The position numbers were made by a program, and so were the translations under genes. The notes below the pieces were generated by a model. That model saw nothing but the letters and a program-made list of their open reading frames with translations, was not told the origin of the DNA and did not search any database. Shown here in pieces: positions 44,309 to 53,158 of a stretch of 64,000 nt of DNA. Every line of letters starts with the position of its first letter. Positions within the stretch are counted from its first letter, which is position 1. Where the stretch lies: the NCBI GenBank assembly GCA_001749745.1, contig JWTM01000060.1, positions 1 through 64,000 of the forward strand, read 5' to 3'. The DNA is from Candidatus Marispirochaeta associata (GTDB lineage: Bacteria > Spirochaetota > Spirochaetia > JC444 > Marispirochaetaceae).

Positions 44309-45097
44309 CTACATGATCCCCTTCTTTATGTTGGTTAGCTTGGCTCTCAGACGGGTAATCGCCTTGGTATGGAGCTGGGAAATTCTGGACTCGGTAACCT
44401 CGAGGACCTTGCCGATCTCCTTCAGGGTCAGGTCTTCATAGTAATAGAGCACGAGCACCTTCTTCTCTTTCTCCGGCAGCTCGTTTATCGCTTCGACGAT
44501 AACCTTTTTGATCTCCTCTTTCTCGACGATGATGTCGGGATTGAGACTTTGGGGGGACTCAATGCTGTCTACAATCGAGACCTTGTCGTTCTCTTCGCCG
44601 GTGTACCAAACGTCGTTGAGGGACATGATCGAGGTGCCGCTTACCTTGAGCATCGCCTTATGATACTCCTCGATATTCATCCCCATATCGGCGGCGATCT
44701 CCTGATCCGTGGCGGACCGCCCCAGAGAGGCCTCTAAGCGCTGTACGGTATCCTCGATCTCCCGGGCCTTCTGCCGCACCGACCGGGGAACCCAGTCGAT
44801 GGAACGCAGCTCGTCGAAGATCGCGCCGCGGATACGGGTTACGGCGTAGGTCTTGAACTTTACATGTTTCTCGGGATCGAATTTATTAATTGCATCGATA
44901 AGACCGAAAACGCCGAATCCGACCAGATCGTCGAATTCAACATTGTGGGGCATACCCATGGCCACCTTACCCGCCACATACTTTACGAGCGGGGCGTACT
45001 GTTTGACGAAGGCGTCGCGGATTTTGGGATCCCGGTTTTTCTTGAAGAGAAGCCAGAGTTCCTCCTCGGTTTTTCCTTCCAATACGGTTTCAGCCAT
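44309..45097 (-). CDS. fliA: flagellar sigma factor sigma28
   Basis: 262 residues. Sigma70-family regions of the FliA/WhiG type are visible: region 2 ([56 protein letters not shown]), region 3 and region 4 ([40 protein letters not shown]). It should read promoters such as 14059-14085 and late flagellar genes. No anti-sigma factor flgM was found in the window. It sits behind the acidic membrane protein gene with a 3-bp gap. Confidence 0.97.
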   Translation of the reverse strand: MAETVLEGKTEEELWLLFKKNRDPKIRDAFVKQYAPLVKYVAGKVAMGMPHNVEFDDLVGFGVFGLIDAINKFDPEKHVKFKTYAVTRIRGAIFDELRSIDWVPRSVRQKAREIEDTVQRLEASLGRSATDQEIAADMGMNIEEYHKAMLKVSGTSIMSLNDVWYTGEENDKVSIVDSIESPQSLNPDIIVEKEEIKKVIVEAINELPEKEKKVLVLYYYEDLTLKEIGKVLEVTESRISQLHTKAITRLRAKLTNIKKGIM

Positions 45098-45100
45098 AGC

Positions 45101-45724
45101 TTATCCTTCCTGGTCCCGTTTCAACATTGTCTTTACCGCCTGAGCTACCTCACCCGCGCTTTGAGCTTCGCCCATGATATCCACATCCACATCCTTCGAT
45201 CCGCCGGCGAGGTTCGAGTCTTCTCCATGCCCCTCTCCGTAGGATGACTCGAAGGAGTCCGAGAATCCGTCGAGGCTCGGCAGCTCCTCCATGGAGTCTA
45301 CTGATTCAAGACTCTCGACCTCGTCGTCGCCCTCTTCGGATCCCACCGCCAGCTGCGGTTCGGGTCTGGGGTGTTCGACCTCTTCCACGAAATCTTCCCC
45401 AGGGGATTCACCTTCCGCTTCAAAAGCGACGTCATCCTCCTCCCCATCGTCCACGGTGATATCGACGGCACCGCCGCCCGGGGTTTCAGAATCCTCGTCG
45501 ACCGCCTCTTCGCTCTGGTCGCTGCTCCCTTGAGCAGGTAGTAGTTCAGGAAAAAAGCTGCGCAGTAGGAGTTCCCCGCCGGCCGCCAATAAGGCGAACA
45601 CCAGACCCGACCCCAGGGCCCGGATGAACAGGCTTCCGAGACCGACTCTGCTTAAGAGCCCGACGACGCTGGAGAGGAAAAATGCAAATCCGGCCGCACC
45701 GGCTGCAAAAACCCAGGAAATCAC
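45101..45724 (-). CDS. membrane protein with long acidic tail between flhG and fliA
   Basis: 207 residues. Two probable membrane helices at the N-terminus (about 2-25 and 30-55), then an extremely acidic tail (SDQSEEAVDEDSETPG; VESLESVDSMEELPSLD) and a basic C-terminal helix ending EVAQAVKTMLKRDQEG. Start is GTG 45724. The family is not recognised; a gene at this place occurs in other spirochaetes as I recall. A promoter candidate lies directly upstream, so it may be the first gene of the fliA transcript. Confidence 0.62.
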   Translation of the reverse strand: MISWVFAAGAAGFAFFLSSVVGLLSRVGLGSLFIRALGSGLVFALLAAGGELLLRSFFPELLPAQGSSDQSEEAVDEDSETPGGGAVDITVDDGEEDDVAFEAEGESPGEDFVEEVEHPRPEPQLAVGSEEGDDEVESLESVDSMEELPSLDGFSDSFESSYGEGHGEDSNLAGGSKDVDVDIMGEAQSAGEVAQAVKTMLKRDQEG

Positions 45725-45749
45725 TTACGCACACCTTCCCTGTCTACAG

Positions 45750-45776
45750 ATTATGGAAAATAGGTCGTACAGTCAA
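45750..45776 (-). promoter_or_regulatory. internal promoter candidate before the fliA group
   Basis: On the minus strand TTGACT (45776-45771) and CATAAT (45755-45750) are 15 bases apart; a TAATCT two bases further gives 17. It lies in the only sizeable gap (65 bp) of the flhA-fliA region and would allow sigma28 synthesis independently of the large upstream operon. Confidence 0.4.
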
Positions 45777-45789
45777 GGTAACCCTTTTC

Positions 45790-46650
45790 CTAACCACGAC
45801 CTATCAGTTTCTTTATGAAGCTTCCGATACCGCTTCCCTCCCGGTATTCCACCTTCTCCAGCCGAGCGACTAAATGCTTGACGCAGATCGCCGGCTTGCT
45901 GTTGGGATCGACCACCATAAAGGGTTTCTGCTTCAGCACCGCCGAACCGACGATCGGATCATCGTAGACATATCCGAGATAGTCTACCTTGAGATTGAGA
46001 AATTGCCCGGCAATACTGATGACCCGCTCGGAGACCTTCTTCCCTTCGGTAACAGATTTAACCCGGTTCACGATCAGTTTCAGTCCCAGGTTCATATTCT
46101 CAATCTCGGTAGCGATTATCTTGATGATCCCGTAGGCGTCGGTAATGGCCGTCGGCTCGGGAGTGGTTACAATCAGCGCATCGTCGGCGGCGGCAATAAA
46201 ATCGAGGACGTTATTCGATACCCCGGCGCTGGTATCGATGATGATTACATCCGCCTCGGAGAGAACCGAGAGTTCCTCGATAAAGTGTTCCCGCTCCTCA
46301 TCGGAGAGGTTGGCAATCTTCGAGAATCCCGAAGCCCCGGCAATAATCTTGATGCCGTAATTGGTCTCTAAGAGGATATCCTGCAGGGTCTTCTGCTTCC
46401 GGATCAGGTGGTAGAGGTTGTACTTGGGAATAATCCCCAGAACGACGTTGACGTTGGCCAGTCCAAGGTCGGCGTCCATGACAATCACCTTTTTTCCCAG
46501 CTTGGCGTAGGCCAGGGCCAGATTGATCGAGATATTGGTCTTCCCGACACCTCCCTTGCCGCTGGCCACCGCAATAATCCGGGTCTTCTGCGCCCCGCCG
46601 TTACTCTTGGAACGCATAATCTCCCGCAGCTGTTCCGCTTGATCCGTCAT
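45790..46650 (-). CDS. flhG: flagellar number/placement ATPase FlhG (FleN, YlxH; MinD-like)
   Basis: 286 residues. Deviant Walker A SGKGGVGKT (30-38) as in MinD/ParA, VIIDTSAGVSNNVLDF (Walker B region) and a DADLGLANVNVVLGI segment. It controls flagellar number with FlhF. ATG 46650 overlaps the end of flhF by four bases. The amphipathic C-terminal helix (GIGSFIKKLIGRG) fits MinD-type membrane binding. Essential for correct numbers of periplasmic flagella at each pole (family knowledge). Confidence 0.95.
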   Translation of the reverse strand: MTDQAEQLREIMRSKSNGGAQKTRIIAVASGKGGVGKTNISINLALAYAKLGKKVIVMDADLGLANVNVVLGIIPKYNLYHLIRKQKTLQDILLETNYGIKIIAGASGFSKIANLSDEEREHFIEELSVLSEADVIIIDTSAGVSNNVLDFIAAADDALIVTTPEPTAITDAYGIIKIIATEIENMNLGLKLIVNRVKSVTEGKKVSERVISIAGQFLNLKVDYLGYVYDDPIVGSAVLKQKPFMVVDPNSKPAICVKHLVARLEKVEYREGSGIGSFIKKLIGRG

Positions 46651-47855
46651 TTTTCTACTCCGTTTCTGACAATTTCGGCGCGCCTCGCCGCACCGGCTCC
46701 GCCCCCGTCCCGGGAGCGAAGCGCCATCTTGGCACTCTTAAATCCATCCAGATTCATCAATAAGCGCGGCACGCTGGCCTCCTCGATATCCTGAGGAACC
46801 GACTGTCCGTCGGTAAGGAAGGCCACCGGTTTCCGCTGCTCTGCCAGCACGCTCAAGACATTGCCGATCCTCATTGTTTCATCCAGCTTGGTCAGGATCA
46901 GGGCATGGTAGCCGAAGGGTTCGAAGGAACGCAAGAGTTCTCTTATGTCCGAGACCTTCGTGGTGGCGCTCATGGTTAAAAAGACCTCCACGTCGTTGCC
47001 GCAGGCGTCGAGCATCTCCCGCATCTCTGCCAGACGCATATAGTCCCGGGGACTCTTCCCGATGGTATCGATCAGGATCAGATCGGTCCCTTCGTAGAGG
47101 GCCACCGTCTTCTTCAAATCATCAAAGCTCTCGACGCTGGAGACGGGAATATTCATGATACTCCCGTAGGTATCGATCTGCTGCTTAGCGCCGATACGGT
47201 AATTATCGATGGTGATCATGCGCACATCCATCGGGGAGTGTCCGCCGTGACCTAAGCCGTGAATGGCGGCCAGCTTGGCGATAGTGGTGGTCTTCCCGAC
47301 GCCGGTGGGTCCGATTAGAATCATGATCTTCGGGGTGCGCTTCGGCTGGTAGAGGCTGACCTTCTCCCCGATCCACTGAAACACCGAGGCTTCGACCACC
47401 TCCTGCCGATCGAGATCCTCCAGGGAGAGTTCCCGGCGTAGGCGGTCGCTCATCTCGCGAATAAAGCCGTGACTGAACTCGTTCTCTTCCAAGAGGGTTT
47501 CGATCTCTCGAATCGCCGGATGAAGCTCCTCGGGGACCGCTTGAGCCGGCGCATCGAGGCGCTCCTGAATGGAGGTCACCGTCTGCAGCACCTGCTCGAG
47601 GGTCGTATCGCTGGAACTCTTATAGGTCTCCAGAATCTTGCGCTTCTCCTCTTCGGGATCCAACACCTTCCGCGGTTTGGGACTCTCCTTGGCGATATAG
47701 CCGGTTACCTCGATTCCTTCCCGGCTGAAGATCCCCAGAAATCCGCCCATCTTTACGCTACGCTGGGTTAGGATCCTGGCCCTTTCGCCGTACTTACTCT
47801 TGATCTTCTGCAGCACCTCACGGTGCGATTCGGCCTGTTCGGTGAAATACTCCAT
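46647..47855 (-). CDS. flhF: flagellar placement GTPase FlhF (SRP-like)
   Basis: 402 residues. The B/N region occupies 1-170; the G domain begins with GPTGVGKTTT (182-191) and contains DTIGKSPRDYMRL and TKLDETMRIGNVLSVL. FlhF marks the pole at which flagella are built and its GTPase is stimulated by FlhG. The gene follows flhA by 27 bp. N-terminal basic stretch MEYFTEQAESHREVLQKIKSKYGERARI is typical. Confidence 0.96.
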   Translation of the reverse strand: MEYFTEQAESHREVLQKIKSKYGERARILTQRSVKMGGFLGIFSREGIEVTGYIAKESPKPRKVLDPEEEKRKILETYKSSSDTTLEQVLQTVTSIQERLDAPAQAVPEELHPAIREIETLLEENEFSHGFIREMSDRLRRELSLEDLDRQEVVEASVFQWIGEKVSLYQPKRTPKIMILIGPTGVGKTTTIAKLAAIHGLGHGGHSPMDVRMITIDNYRIGAKQQIDTYGSIMNIPVSSVESFDDLKKTVALYEGTDLILIDTIGKSPRDYMRLAEMREMLDACGNDVEVFLTMSATTKVSDIRELLRSFEPFGYHALILTKLDETMRIGNVLSVLAEQRKPVAFLTDGQSVPQDIEEASVPRLLMNLDGFKSAKMALRSRDGGGAGAARRAEIVRNGVEK

Positions 47856-47882
47856 AATCAGATACCCCGATTCCTGATTCGC

Positions 47883-49982
47883 TTATGCACTTTCCCGCTC
47901 CTCGATAACAATTTCACCCAAGGGCTCGATACCGATATCCGTCGGAATCTCCGGTACCGAGAGAACGGTAACCTCGGGCATCTCCCTGACCAGGGTCGAG
48001 CGCACCAGCGCCCTGGCCGCCTCGGAACAGAGAATAATCGGCATGTAGCCCTGCTGCTGCACGGCGTGGACCGCATTGGCCACGGCGTTGATCCAATTGC
48101 GATAGAGCCCCGGCTCGAGCGCGGCGGTGATACCGGAGCTCGTCTCCGCCCGGGCGTCGATTATCTCGCTTTCGATGGCGGGATTGATCGTCAAGACATG
48201 CAGCTGCCGTTCGTCGTCGGCAAACTGCAGGCAGATCTGCCGCCCCAGGGTCTGCCGGGATTTCTCGGTCAGGAAGGTCGTCTCTTTGGAGACCGGCGCA
48301 TAATCGGCCAGGGTCTCCAGGATCGGCACCATGTTGCGGATCGAAACATTCTCCGCCAAGAGCGACTGCAGCACCTTCTGTATCTCGCCCAGACTGAGGG
48401 CCTTCTGTACCTCGTCGACCACCGCCGAGTAGTCCCGCTTGAGCTCGTCCAGAATTTTGCGCATCTCCTGGCGACCGAGCATCTCCCAGGCATGCTTCTT
48501 GATAACCTCGGTCAGGTGGGTAGCGATAATCGAGGGGCTGTCCACCACGGTGAACCCCGCCCGCTCGGCCTTATCCCGCTGATCCTCGGTAATCCAGAGG
48601 GCCGGCAAGCCGAAAGCGGGATCCCTGGCCGCCTCGCCTTCGAGTTCCACCTCGATGCCGCCGGGATTGATGGCCATGAATTGTCCGGTCCGGATAGAAG
48701 CCCGGCCGACCTCGACCCCTTTGATCTTGATGCAGTACTCCGACGGCTCGAGGCGCATGTTGTCGATTATTCGTATGCGCGGGACCGCCAATCCCAGTTC
48801 GAGGGCGGTCTCCCGGCGGATACGGGTTATTCGGTCCAGGAGCTCGGCTCCCTGATCGCGGTCGACCAGGGGGATCAAGCCGTAACCCAGTTCCAACGAG
48901 AGGGGATCCACCGGAACCACCGGCGCAAACTCCGCCGGAGTTTCGGGAGCGGCGCTCTTCTCGGCCTCTTCCTGCTCCTTCTCCTTGAAGCGCACCTCTT
49001 TGCGGCTCAGGCTGAAGGCGACATAGCCGCTCAAGATCCCTAAGGGGATCATTACATACCAGGGGAAGCCCGGTAGGAAGCCCATGACCAGGAGGGCCGC
49101 CGCGGCGATCCAGTAGACCCGGGACTGTTGGGAGAACTGCTGGGAGACGTCGGAGCCGAAGGTCCCGTCGGAAATGGCCCGGGTAACGATCAGACCCGTG
49201 GCGGTAGAAACCAGGAGCGCCGGGAACTGAGTCACCAGACCGTCGCCGATGGAGAGGGAGACGTAGTTGTTGAGGGCCACACCGAAGGGCTCGCCGTGGA
49301 TCGACATGCCCACGATCAGACCGCCGATCATATTGATGAGGGTGATCAGGATGCCGACCTTGACGTTTCCCGAAACGAACTTCGAGGATCCGTCCATGGC
49401 CCCGTAGAAGTCGACCTCCCGCTGAAGATCGTTTTTCTTACGCTGGGCCTCCTCCTCGGTGAGGGAACCGGAGTTATACTCCGCCTCGATGGCCATCTGC
49501 TTACCGGGCAGGGAGTCGAGGGTAAAGCGGGCGGCGACCTCGGCCACCCGGGTGGCGCCCTTGGTAATAACGATGAACTGTACGGCGATAATGACGATAA
49601 AGATGATCAGTCCGATGACCAGCCCCTCGGCGCCGGAGGTCCCGACGACGAAGGTGGCGAAGGCCCGAACGATCCTGCCGTCGAAATTGATCCCCTGGGA
49701 GAGGATCAAGCGGGTGGATGAGATATTGAGTCCCAGACCGAAGACGGTGGTGATCAACAGCAGGGTCGGAAAGACCGAGAAGTCCAGGGCCCGGTGGGTA
49801 TAGAGGACGATCAGAATCACCACCAGGCTCAACATCAGATTGAGGGCCATCAGAATATCGAGCACTACCGTCGGCAGCGGGATGATCAACATCATCACGA
49901 AGAAGAGAACCCCCACGGCGACAAAAACATCGCTCCGGTTCTCGAGGAATGAGGTGGAGAGGATCTTGCGTACGTCCGACAT
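47883..49982 (-). CDS. flhA: flagellar export gate protein FlhA
   Basis: 699 residues: about eight membrane helices in the first 340 residues, the FHIPEP-type cytoplasmic loop (GTSGAEGLVIGLIIFIVIIAVQFIVITKGATRVAEVAARFTLDSLPGKQMAIEAE), and a soluble C-terminal half that forms the substrate-binding ring. It works with FlhB, FliP, FliQ and FliR as export gate. Its start overlaps the end of flhB by one base. Confidence 0.97.
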   Translation of the reverse strand: MSDVRKILSTSFLENRSDVFVAVGVLFFVMMLIIPLPTVVLDILMALNLMLSLVVILIVLYTHRALDFSVFPTLLLITTVFGLGLNISSTRLILSQGINFDGRIVRAFATFVVGTSGAEGLVIGLIIFIVIIAVQFIVITKGATRVAEVAARFTLDSLPGKQMAIEAEYNSGSLTEEEAQRKKNDLQREVDFYGAMDGSSKFVSGNVKVGILITLINMIGGLIVGMSIHGEPFGVALNNYVSLSIGDGLVTQFPALLVSTATGLIVTRAISDGTFGSDVSQQFSQQSRVYWIAAAALLVMGFLPGFPWYVMIPLGILSGYVAFSLSRKEVRFKEKEQEEAEKSAAPETPAEFAPVVPVDPLSLELGYGLIPLVDRDQGAELLDRITRIRRETALELGLAVPRIRIIDNMRLEPSEYCIKIKGVEVGRASIRTGQFMAINPGGIEVELEGEAARDPAFGLPALWITEDQRDKAERAGFTVVDSPSIIATHLTEVIKKHAWEMLGRQEMRKILDELKRDYSAVVDEVQKALSLGEIQKVLQSLLAENVSIRNMVPILETLADYAPVSKETTFLTEKSRQTLGRQICLQFADDERQLHVLTINPAIESEIIDARAETSSGITAALEPGLYRNWINAVANAVHAVQQQGYMPIILCSEAARALVRSTLVREMPEVTVLSVPEIPTDIGIEPLGEIVIEERESA

Positions 49983-51187
49983 CAGCCTACCTCCCGTTGG
50001 CCGGCGCCCATGCCGAGGACCTGGGCCAGGATGATTGCGGTTACTTCGTAATAGTTCTCGGGTATCTCATCGCCTATCTCGACCTCGGCGAAGAGCGCTC
50101 GAGCCAGGGGTTTATTCTCTACGATGGGCACCTCGTTCTCCTTGGCAATCTCTTTGATTCTGAGAGCGATGTTGTCCTGGCCCTTGGCATTGACCGTCGG
50201 GGCATTCATAGAATCCCGCTTCCACTGCAGGGCGACGGCGAAGTGGGTCGGGTTGGTGATGACCACGTCCGCCTCGGGGACGGCGCGCATCATGTTTTGA
50301 CTCATGATCTGCTGCATCCGCTCCCGCAGCCGGCTCTTCACCAAGGGATCTCCCTCGGTCATCTTCCGTTCTTCCTTGACCTCCTGCTTGGTCATCTTCA
50401 GGGATTCCATATGCTGATGACGCTGGAAGAGATAATCGGGAAAGGAGAGGATCAGCATAAAGAGCGCCGCTTCTATCAGAATCCTGAAGGCCGCAACCGC
50501 AGTGGCCTGCAGGGACATATAGAAGGGCACCTCTACAAAGCGGATTATGGTATCCATCTCGCTGCGAATATTGATATAGGCCACAAGGCCGATTACGCCG
50601 ACCTTGAAGAGGTTCTTCGAGAGGTTGAAAACCGCTTCACCCGAGAAGAATGAGCGCTGCAGGAACTTCCCGAATTTGGGCACGATCTTGTTGAGGTCCG
50701 GGGTAATCGGCTTGGTCGAGAAGAGGAAGCCGACCTGCAGGAGATTCGCCATCAGGGCCGAAAAGAAAGCCACCCCGAAAATCGGCAGGGTGAGCTTCAT
50801 GGCATAATTCATGAAGAGCGGGAATAGACCTCCGTCCCCGCCGATCAGACGCTCGGTGGAGACGGAGAAGAAAAAATGGACCATATCGAGCATGGTTCTA
50901 AAGATGTAGGAGCCGAGAAGCCCAATCGCCAGGATCGGCAAGAGCAGCACAATCGCGGCGGAGAACTCGCTCGATTTGGCTACCTTCCCCTCTTCCCTGG
51001 CCTTGCGGATCTTGTGTTCGGTAGGATCCTCGGTACGCCCCTCGTCCTCGGCGGCGAACCAGTCGAGGGGGATCTCCCAGGGAGCAAAACCGACCGCCTC
51101 GGGTCGCGGAAGCATACGGCGGTAGAGCTCTCTAAGTTCACGGCGAAAGCTAAGAATCAGCAACAGGCTCAGGAGGGTAAGCATCAT
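49982..51187 (-). CDS. flhB: flagellar export switch protein FlhB, with N-terminal extension
   Basis: 401 residues. The autocleavage motif NPTH lies at 312-315 (VVITNPTHFAVALQW), and four membrane helices precede it. The usual FlhB start (EDEGRTEDPTEHKIRKAREEG) begins only at about residue 46. In front is a hydrophobic stretch MMLTLLSLLLILSF and a basic LRELYRRMLPRP. ATG 51187 overlaps the fliR stop by ATGA, which supports the extended start. The extension might add a membrane anchor or reflect an older fusion. Confidence 0.95.
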   Translation of the reverse strand: MMLTLLSLLLILSFRRELRELYRRMLPRPEAVGFAPWEIPLDWFAAEDEGRTEDPTEHKIRKAREEGKVAKSSEFSAAIVLLLPILAIGLLGSYIFRTMLDMVHFFFSVSTERLIGGDGGLFPLFMNYAMKLTLPIFGVAFFSALMANLLQVGFLFSTKPITPDLNKIVPKFGKFLQRSFFSGEAVFNLSKNLFKVGVIGLVAYINIRSEMDTIIRFVEVPFYMSLQATAVAAFRILIEAALFMLILSFPDYLFQRHQHMESLKMTKQEVKEERKMTEGDPLVKSRLRERMQQIMSQNMMRAVPEADVVITNPTHFAVALQWKRDSMNAPTVNAKGQDNIALRIKEIAKENEVPIVENKPLARALFAEVEIGDEIPENYYEVTAIILAQVLGMGAGQREVG

Positions 51188-51978
51188 ACCGCCCCTCCCG
51201 TTCCGGTCCGCAAGAGACGCATGATCTCGAAGTATCCGGTGTCTAGGATACGGATAAAGGCGCTGGTTATCACCGGCAGGGTTACCAGAATCACGATAAA
51301 GGCCACGCCGATCCGTATCGGGAAGCCGAGCATCAATAGATTCATCTGAGGAGCGGCCTTGGCCAGGAGCCCCATTGAGACCGATACCAGAATCAGGGTT
51401 CCCATAACCGGGAAGGCGATTATCAAGGCCTGGCCGAAGAGCTTGGTCATGCCGCTGATCAGCATTTGGGCGATGTATTCCTGCTGCAGGACCAGATCGA
51501 TCGCCCGGAAGGCCTGGAAGGAACGGTAGACCCCTTTGAGAAAGAGGTCGATGAATCCGCCGGAGACGATGAAGGCGTACATGGCTAAGAGATTCAAGAA
51601 TTGCCCCAGGAGGGGCAGCTCGACCTGGGCTAAGGGATCATAGACCACCGAGGCGCCGAAGCCCATCTGGAAGGCGTAGAACTGCCCGGAGATCAACAGA
51701 GCCGAATAGATCATGGTTAAAAAGAAGCCGATCAGGAGGCCCACCATCACCTCGCCCAGCATCAGCAACGCGTAACTCAAGCCCGCCTCGGGAATGGGGT
51801 AACCGAAACCCTGCACCATCGGGAAGACCGCCACCGCCGTAAACAGGGCCAGGGCCGTCCTCGCGATCCGGGGTATGGCCGAGGAGGAGAGCAGAGGCGC
51901 CACCTGAAAGAGCGCGTAGATCCGCGCTAATATCAGGAGGTAAAGTTGTGCGTTTGCAATCAGCGGGGCGAACTCCAT
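51184..51978 (-). CDS. fliR: flagellar export gate protein FliR
   Basis: 264 residues with about six hydrophobic helices (for example LALFTAVAVFPMVQG; FMLMLGEVMVGLLIGFFLTMIYSALLISGQ-like). Typical conserved phrases: QMGFGASVVYDPLAQVELPLLGQFLNLLA. It forms the gate with FliP and FliQ. Overlap with flhB is four bases; the gap to fliQ is 17 bp. Confidence 0.95.
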   Translation of the reverse strand: MEFAPLIANAQLYLLILARIYALFQVAPLLSSSAIPRIARTALALFTAVAVFPMVQGFGYPIPEAGLSYALLMLGEVMVGLLIGFFLTMIYSALLISGQFYAFQMGFGASVVYDPLAQVELPLLGQFLNLLAMYAFIVSGGFIDLFLKGVYRSFQAFRAIDLVLQQEYIAQMLISGMTKLFGQALIIAFPVMGTLILVSVSMGLLAKAAPQMNLLMLGFPIRIGVAFIVILVTLPVITSAFIRILDTGYFEIMRLLRTGTGGAV

Positions 51979-51995
51979 CTAGCTTACCACTACCC

Positions 51996-52265
51996 TCACA
52001 ACACCATTTCCGGGATACGCCGGATCACATCCAGCGTGAATGCACGCATAGAACCGAAGATAATCGGCCCGAAAAAAACCAGAGTCAGGAAAATTGCGAT
52101 AATCTTGGGAACAAAGGTCAGGGTCTGTTCCTGAATCGATGTGGTGGCTTGAAATATCGAGATGATCAATCCCACCCCCATTCCGACCAAGAGCATGGGG
52201 GACGAGATTATGAGTACCTGAAAGACTGCACTTCTTACCAGTGCGACTACATATCCGATGGTCAT
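51996..52265 (-). CDS. fliQ: flagellar export gate protein FliQ
   Basis: 89 residues, two membrane helices, family signature LLVGMGVGLIISIFQATTSIQEQTLTFVPKIIAIFL. Placed between fliP and fliR as usual. Normal length. No odd features; the gap to fliP is 63 bp. Confidence 0.95.
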   Translation of the reverse strand: MTIGYVVALVRSAVFQVLIISSPMLLVGMGVGLIISIFQATTSIQEQTLTFVPKIIAIFLTLVFFGPIIFGSMRAFTLDVIRRIPEMVL

Positions 52266-52328
52266 GTTCCCCTCCCATTGAGAACGGCGCGTTATCTATG
52301 AGCCGCGCCAGCTCATCCGCCTAACTCG

Positions 52329-53111
52329 CTACAAGAAACTGGCCACTACCTGCTCCGTAATCAGGGACCAGCCGTCCACCAGAACGAAGAGAATAAGTTT
52401 AAAGGGCATACTGATCATTACCGGCGGCAGCATGATCATTCCCATCGACATCAGCGTGGAAGCCACGACCATATCGATGATGATAAACGGGATAAACAAG
52501 AGGATGCCTATCTTGAAGGCTACCGTAAGTTCATGGAGTACAAAGGCCGGAACCAGCACATAGGTCGGCACCTCGGTGGCATTCGCCGGCCGACTCAGCT
52601 CCGAGAGGCGCATGAAGAGCTCAATATTATCGTAATCCCCCTGCATCTGACGAAACATGAAGAGGCGCATCGGGGTTTCGGCATTGGAGTACATCTCCTG
52701 AAAACCGATTTCGCCTTCGGCGAAGGGCACAAAACTCTCTTCGTAGACCGTAGTCAGGGTCGGCCACATAATGAAGATCGTCAGAAAGAGGGCGATACCC
52801 ATCAGCACTTGGGTAGGCGGGACCTGCTGCAGGCTCAGGGAGCGCTTGATGAAATCGAAGACGATAGCGATCCGCAAGAAGGCGGTGGTCAGAATCAGGA
52901 TCGACGGCGAGAGGGTTATGACCGAGAGCAGCAACAGCAGCTGCAGACTTAGGGCTACTTCCTGGTTGTTCTCCGCTCCGCGGACGGCGAGATCGATGAA
53001 CGGAAGATTGAGACCTTCTGCGGGAACATTGACATCGCCGGCTTCTTGTGCGAAGAGTCCCGCGCTACACGTCACCACCAATAGCAGGATGACGAGTACT
53101 TTTTGTTTCAT
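52329..53111 (-). CDS. fliP: flagellar export gate protein FliP
   Basis: I choose ATG 53111, which begins with a signal peptide MKQKVLVILLLVVTCSAGLFAQ, usual for FliP; a GTG at 53141 would read through a G8 tract. 260 residues, hallmark LRIAIVFDFIKRSLSLQQVPPTQVLMGIALFLTIFIMWP and DMVVASTLMSMGMIMLPP. A run of eight G lies one base before the ATG and is the only possible ribosome site. An intercistronic hairpin separates it from fliO. Confidence 0.95.
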   Translation of the reverse strand: MKQKVLVILLLVVTCSAGLFAQEAGDVNVPAEGLNLPFIDLAVRGAENNQEVALSLQLLLLLSVITLSPSILILTTAFLRIAIVFDFIKRSLSLQQVPPTQVLMGIALFLTIFIMWPTLTTVYEESFVPFAEGEIGFQEMYSNAETPMRLFMFRQMQGDYDNIELFMRLSELSRPANATEVPTYVLVPAFVLHELTVAFKIGILLFIPFIIIDMVVASTLMSMGMIMLPPVMISMPFKLILFVLVDGWSLITEQVVASFL

Positions 53112-53112
53112 T

Positions 53113-53120
53113 CCCCCCCC
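53113..53120 (-). repeat. G8 homopolymer directly before fliP
   Basis: Eight G in the coding strand (C on +), ending one base before ATG 53111. Such tracts are prone to slippage and could change spacing to the start or, for the upstream GTG start, the frame. Confidence 0.8.
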
Positions 53121-53133
53121 AGTACATACTAAT

Positions 53134-53155
53134 ATTACCACACCACTGTGGTAAT
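53134..53155 (-). other. intercistronic hairpin between fliO and fliP
   Basis: ATTACCACA (53134-53142) pairs perfectly with TGTGGTAAT (53147-53155) around a four-base loop. It starts four bases after the fliO stop and lacks a T-run on the minus strand. It may mark an mRNA processing or stability site. Confidence 0.5.
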
Positions 53156-53158
53156 TAC

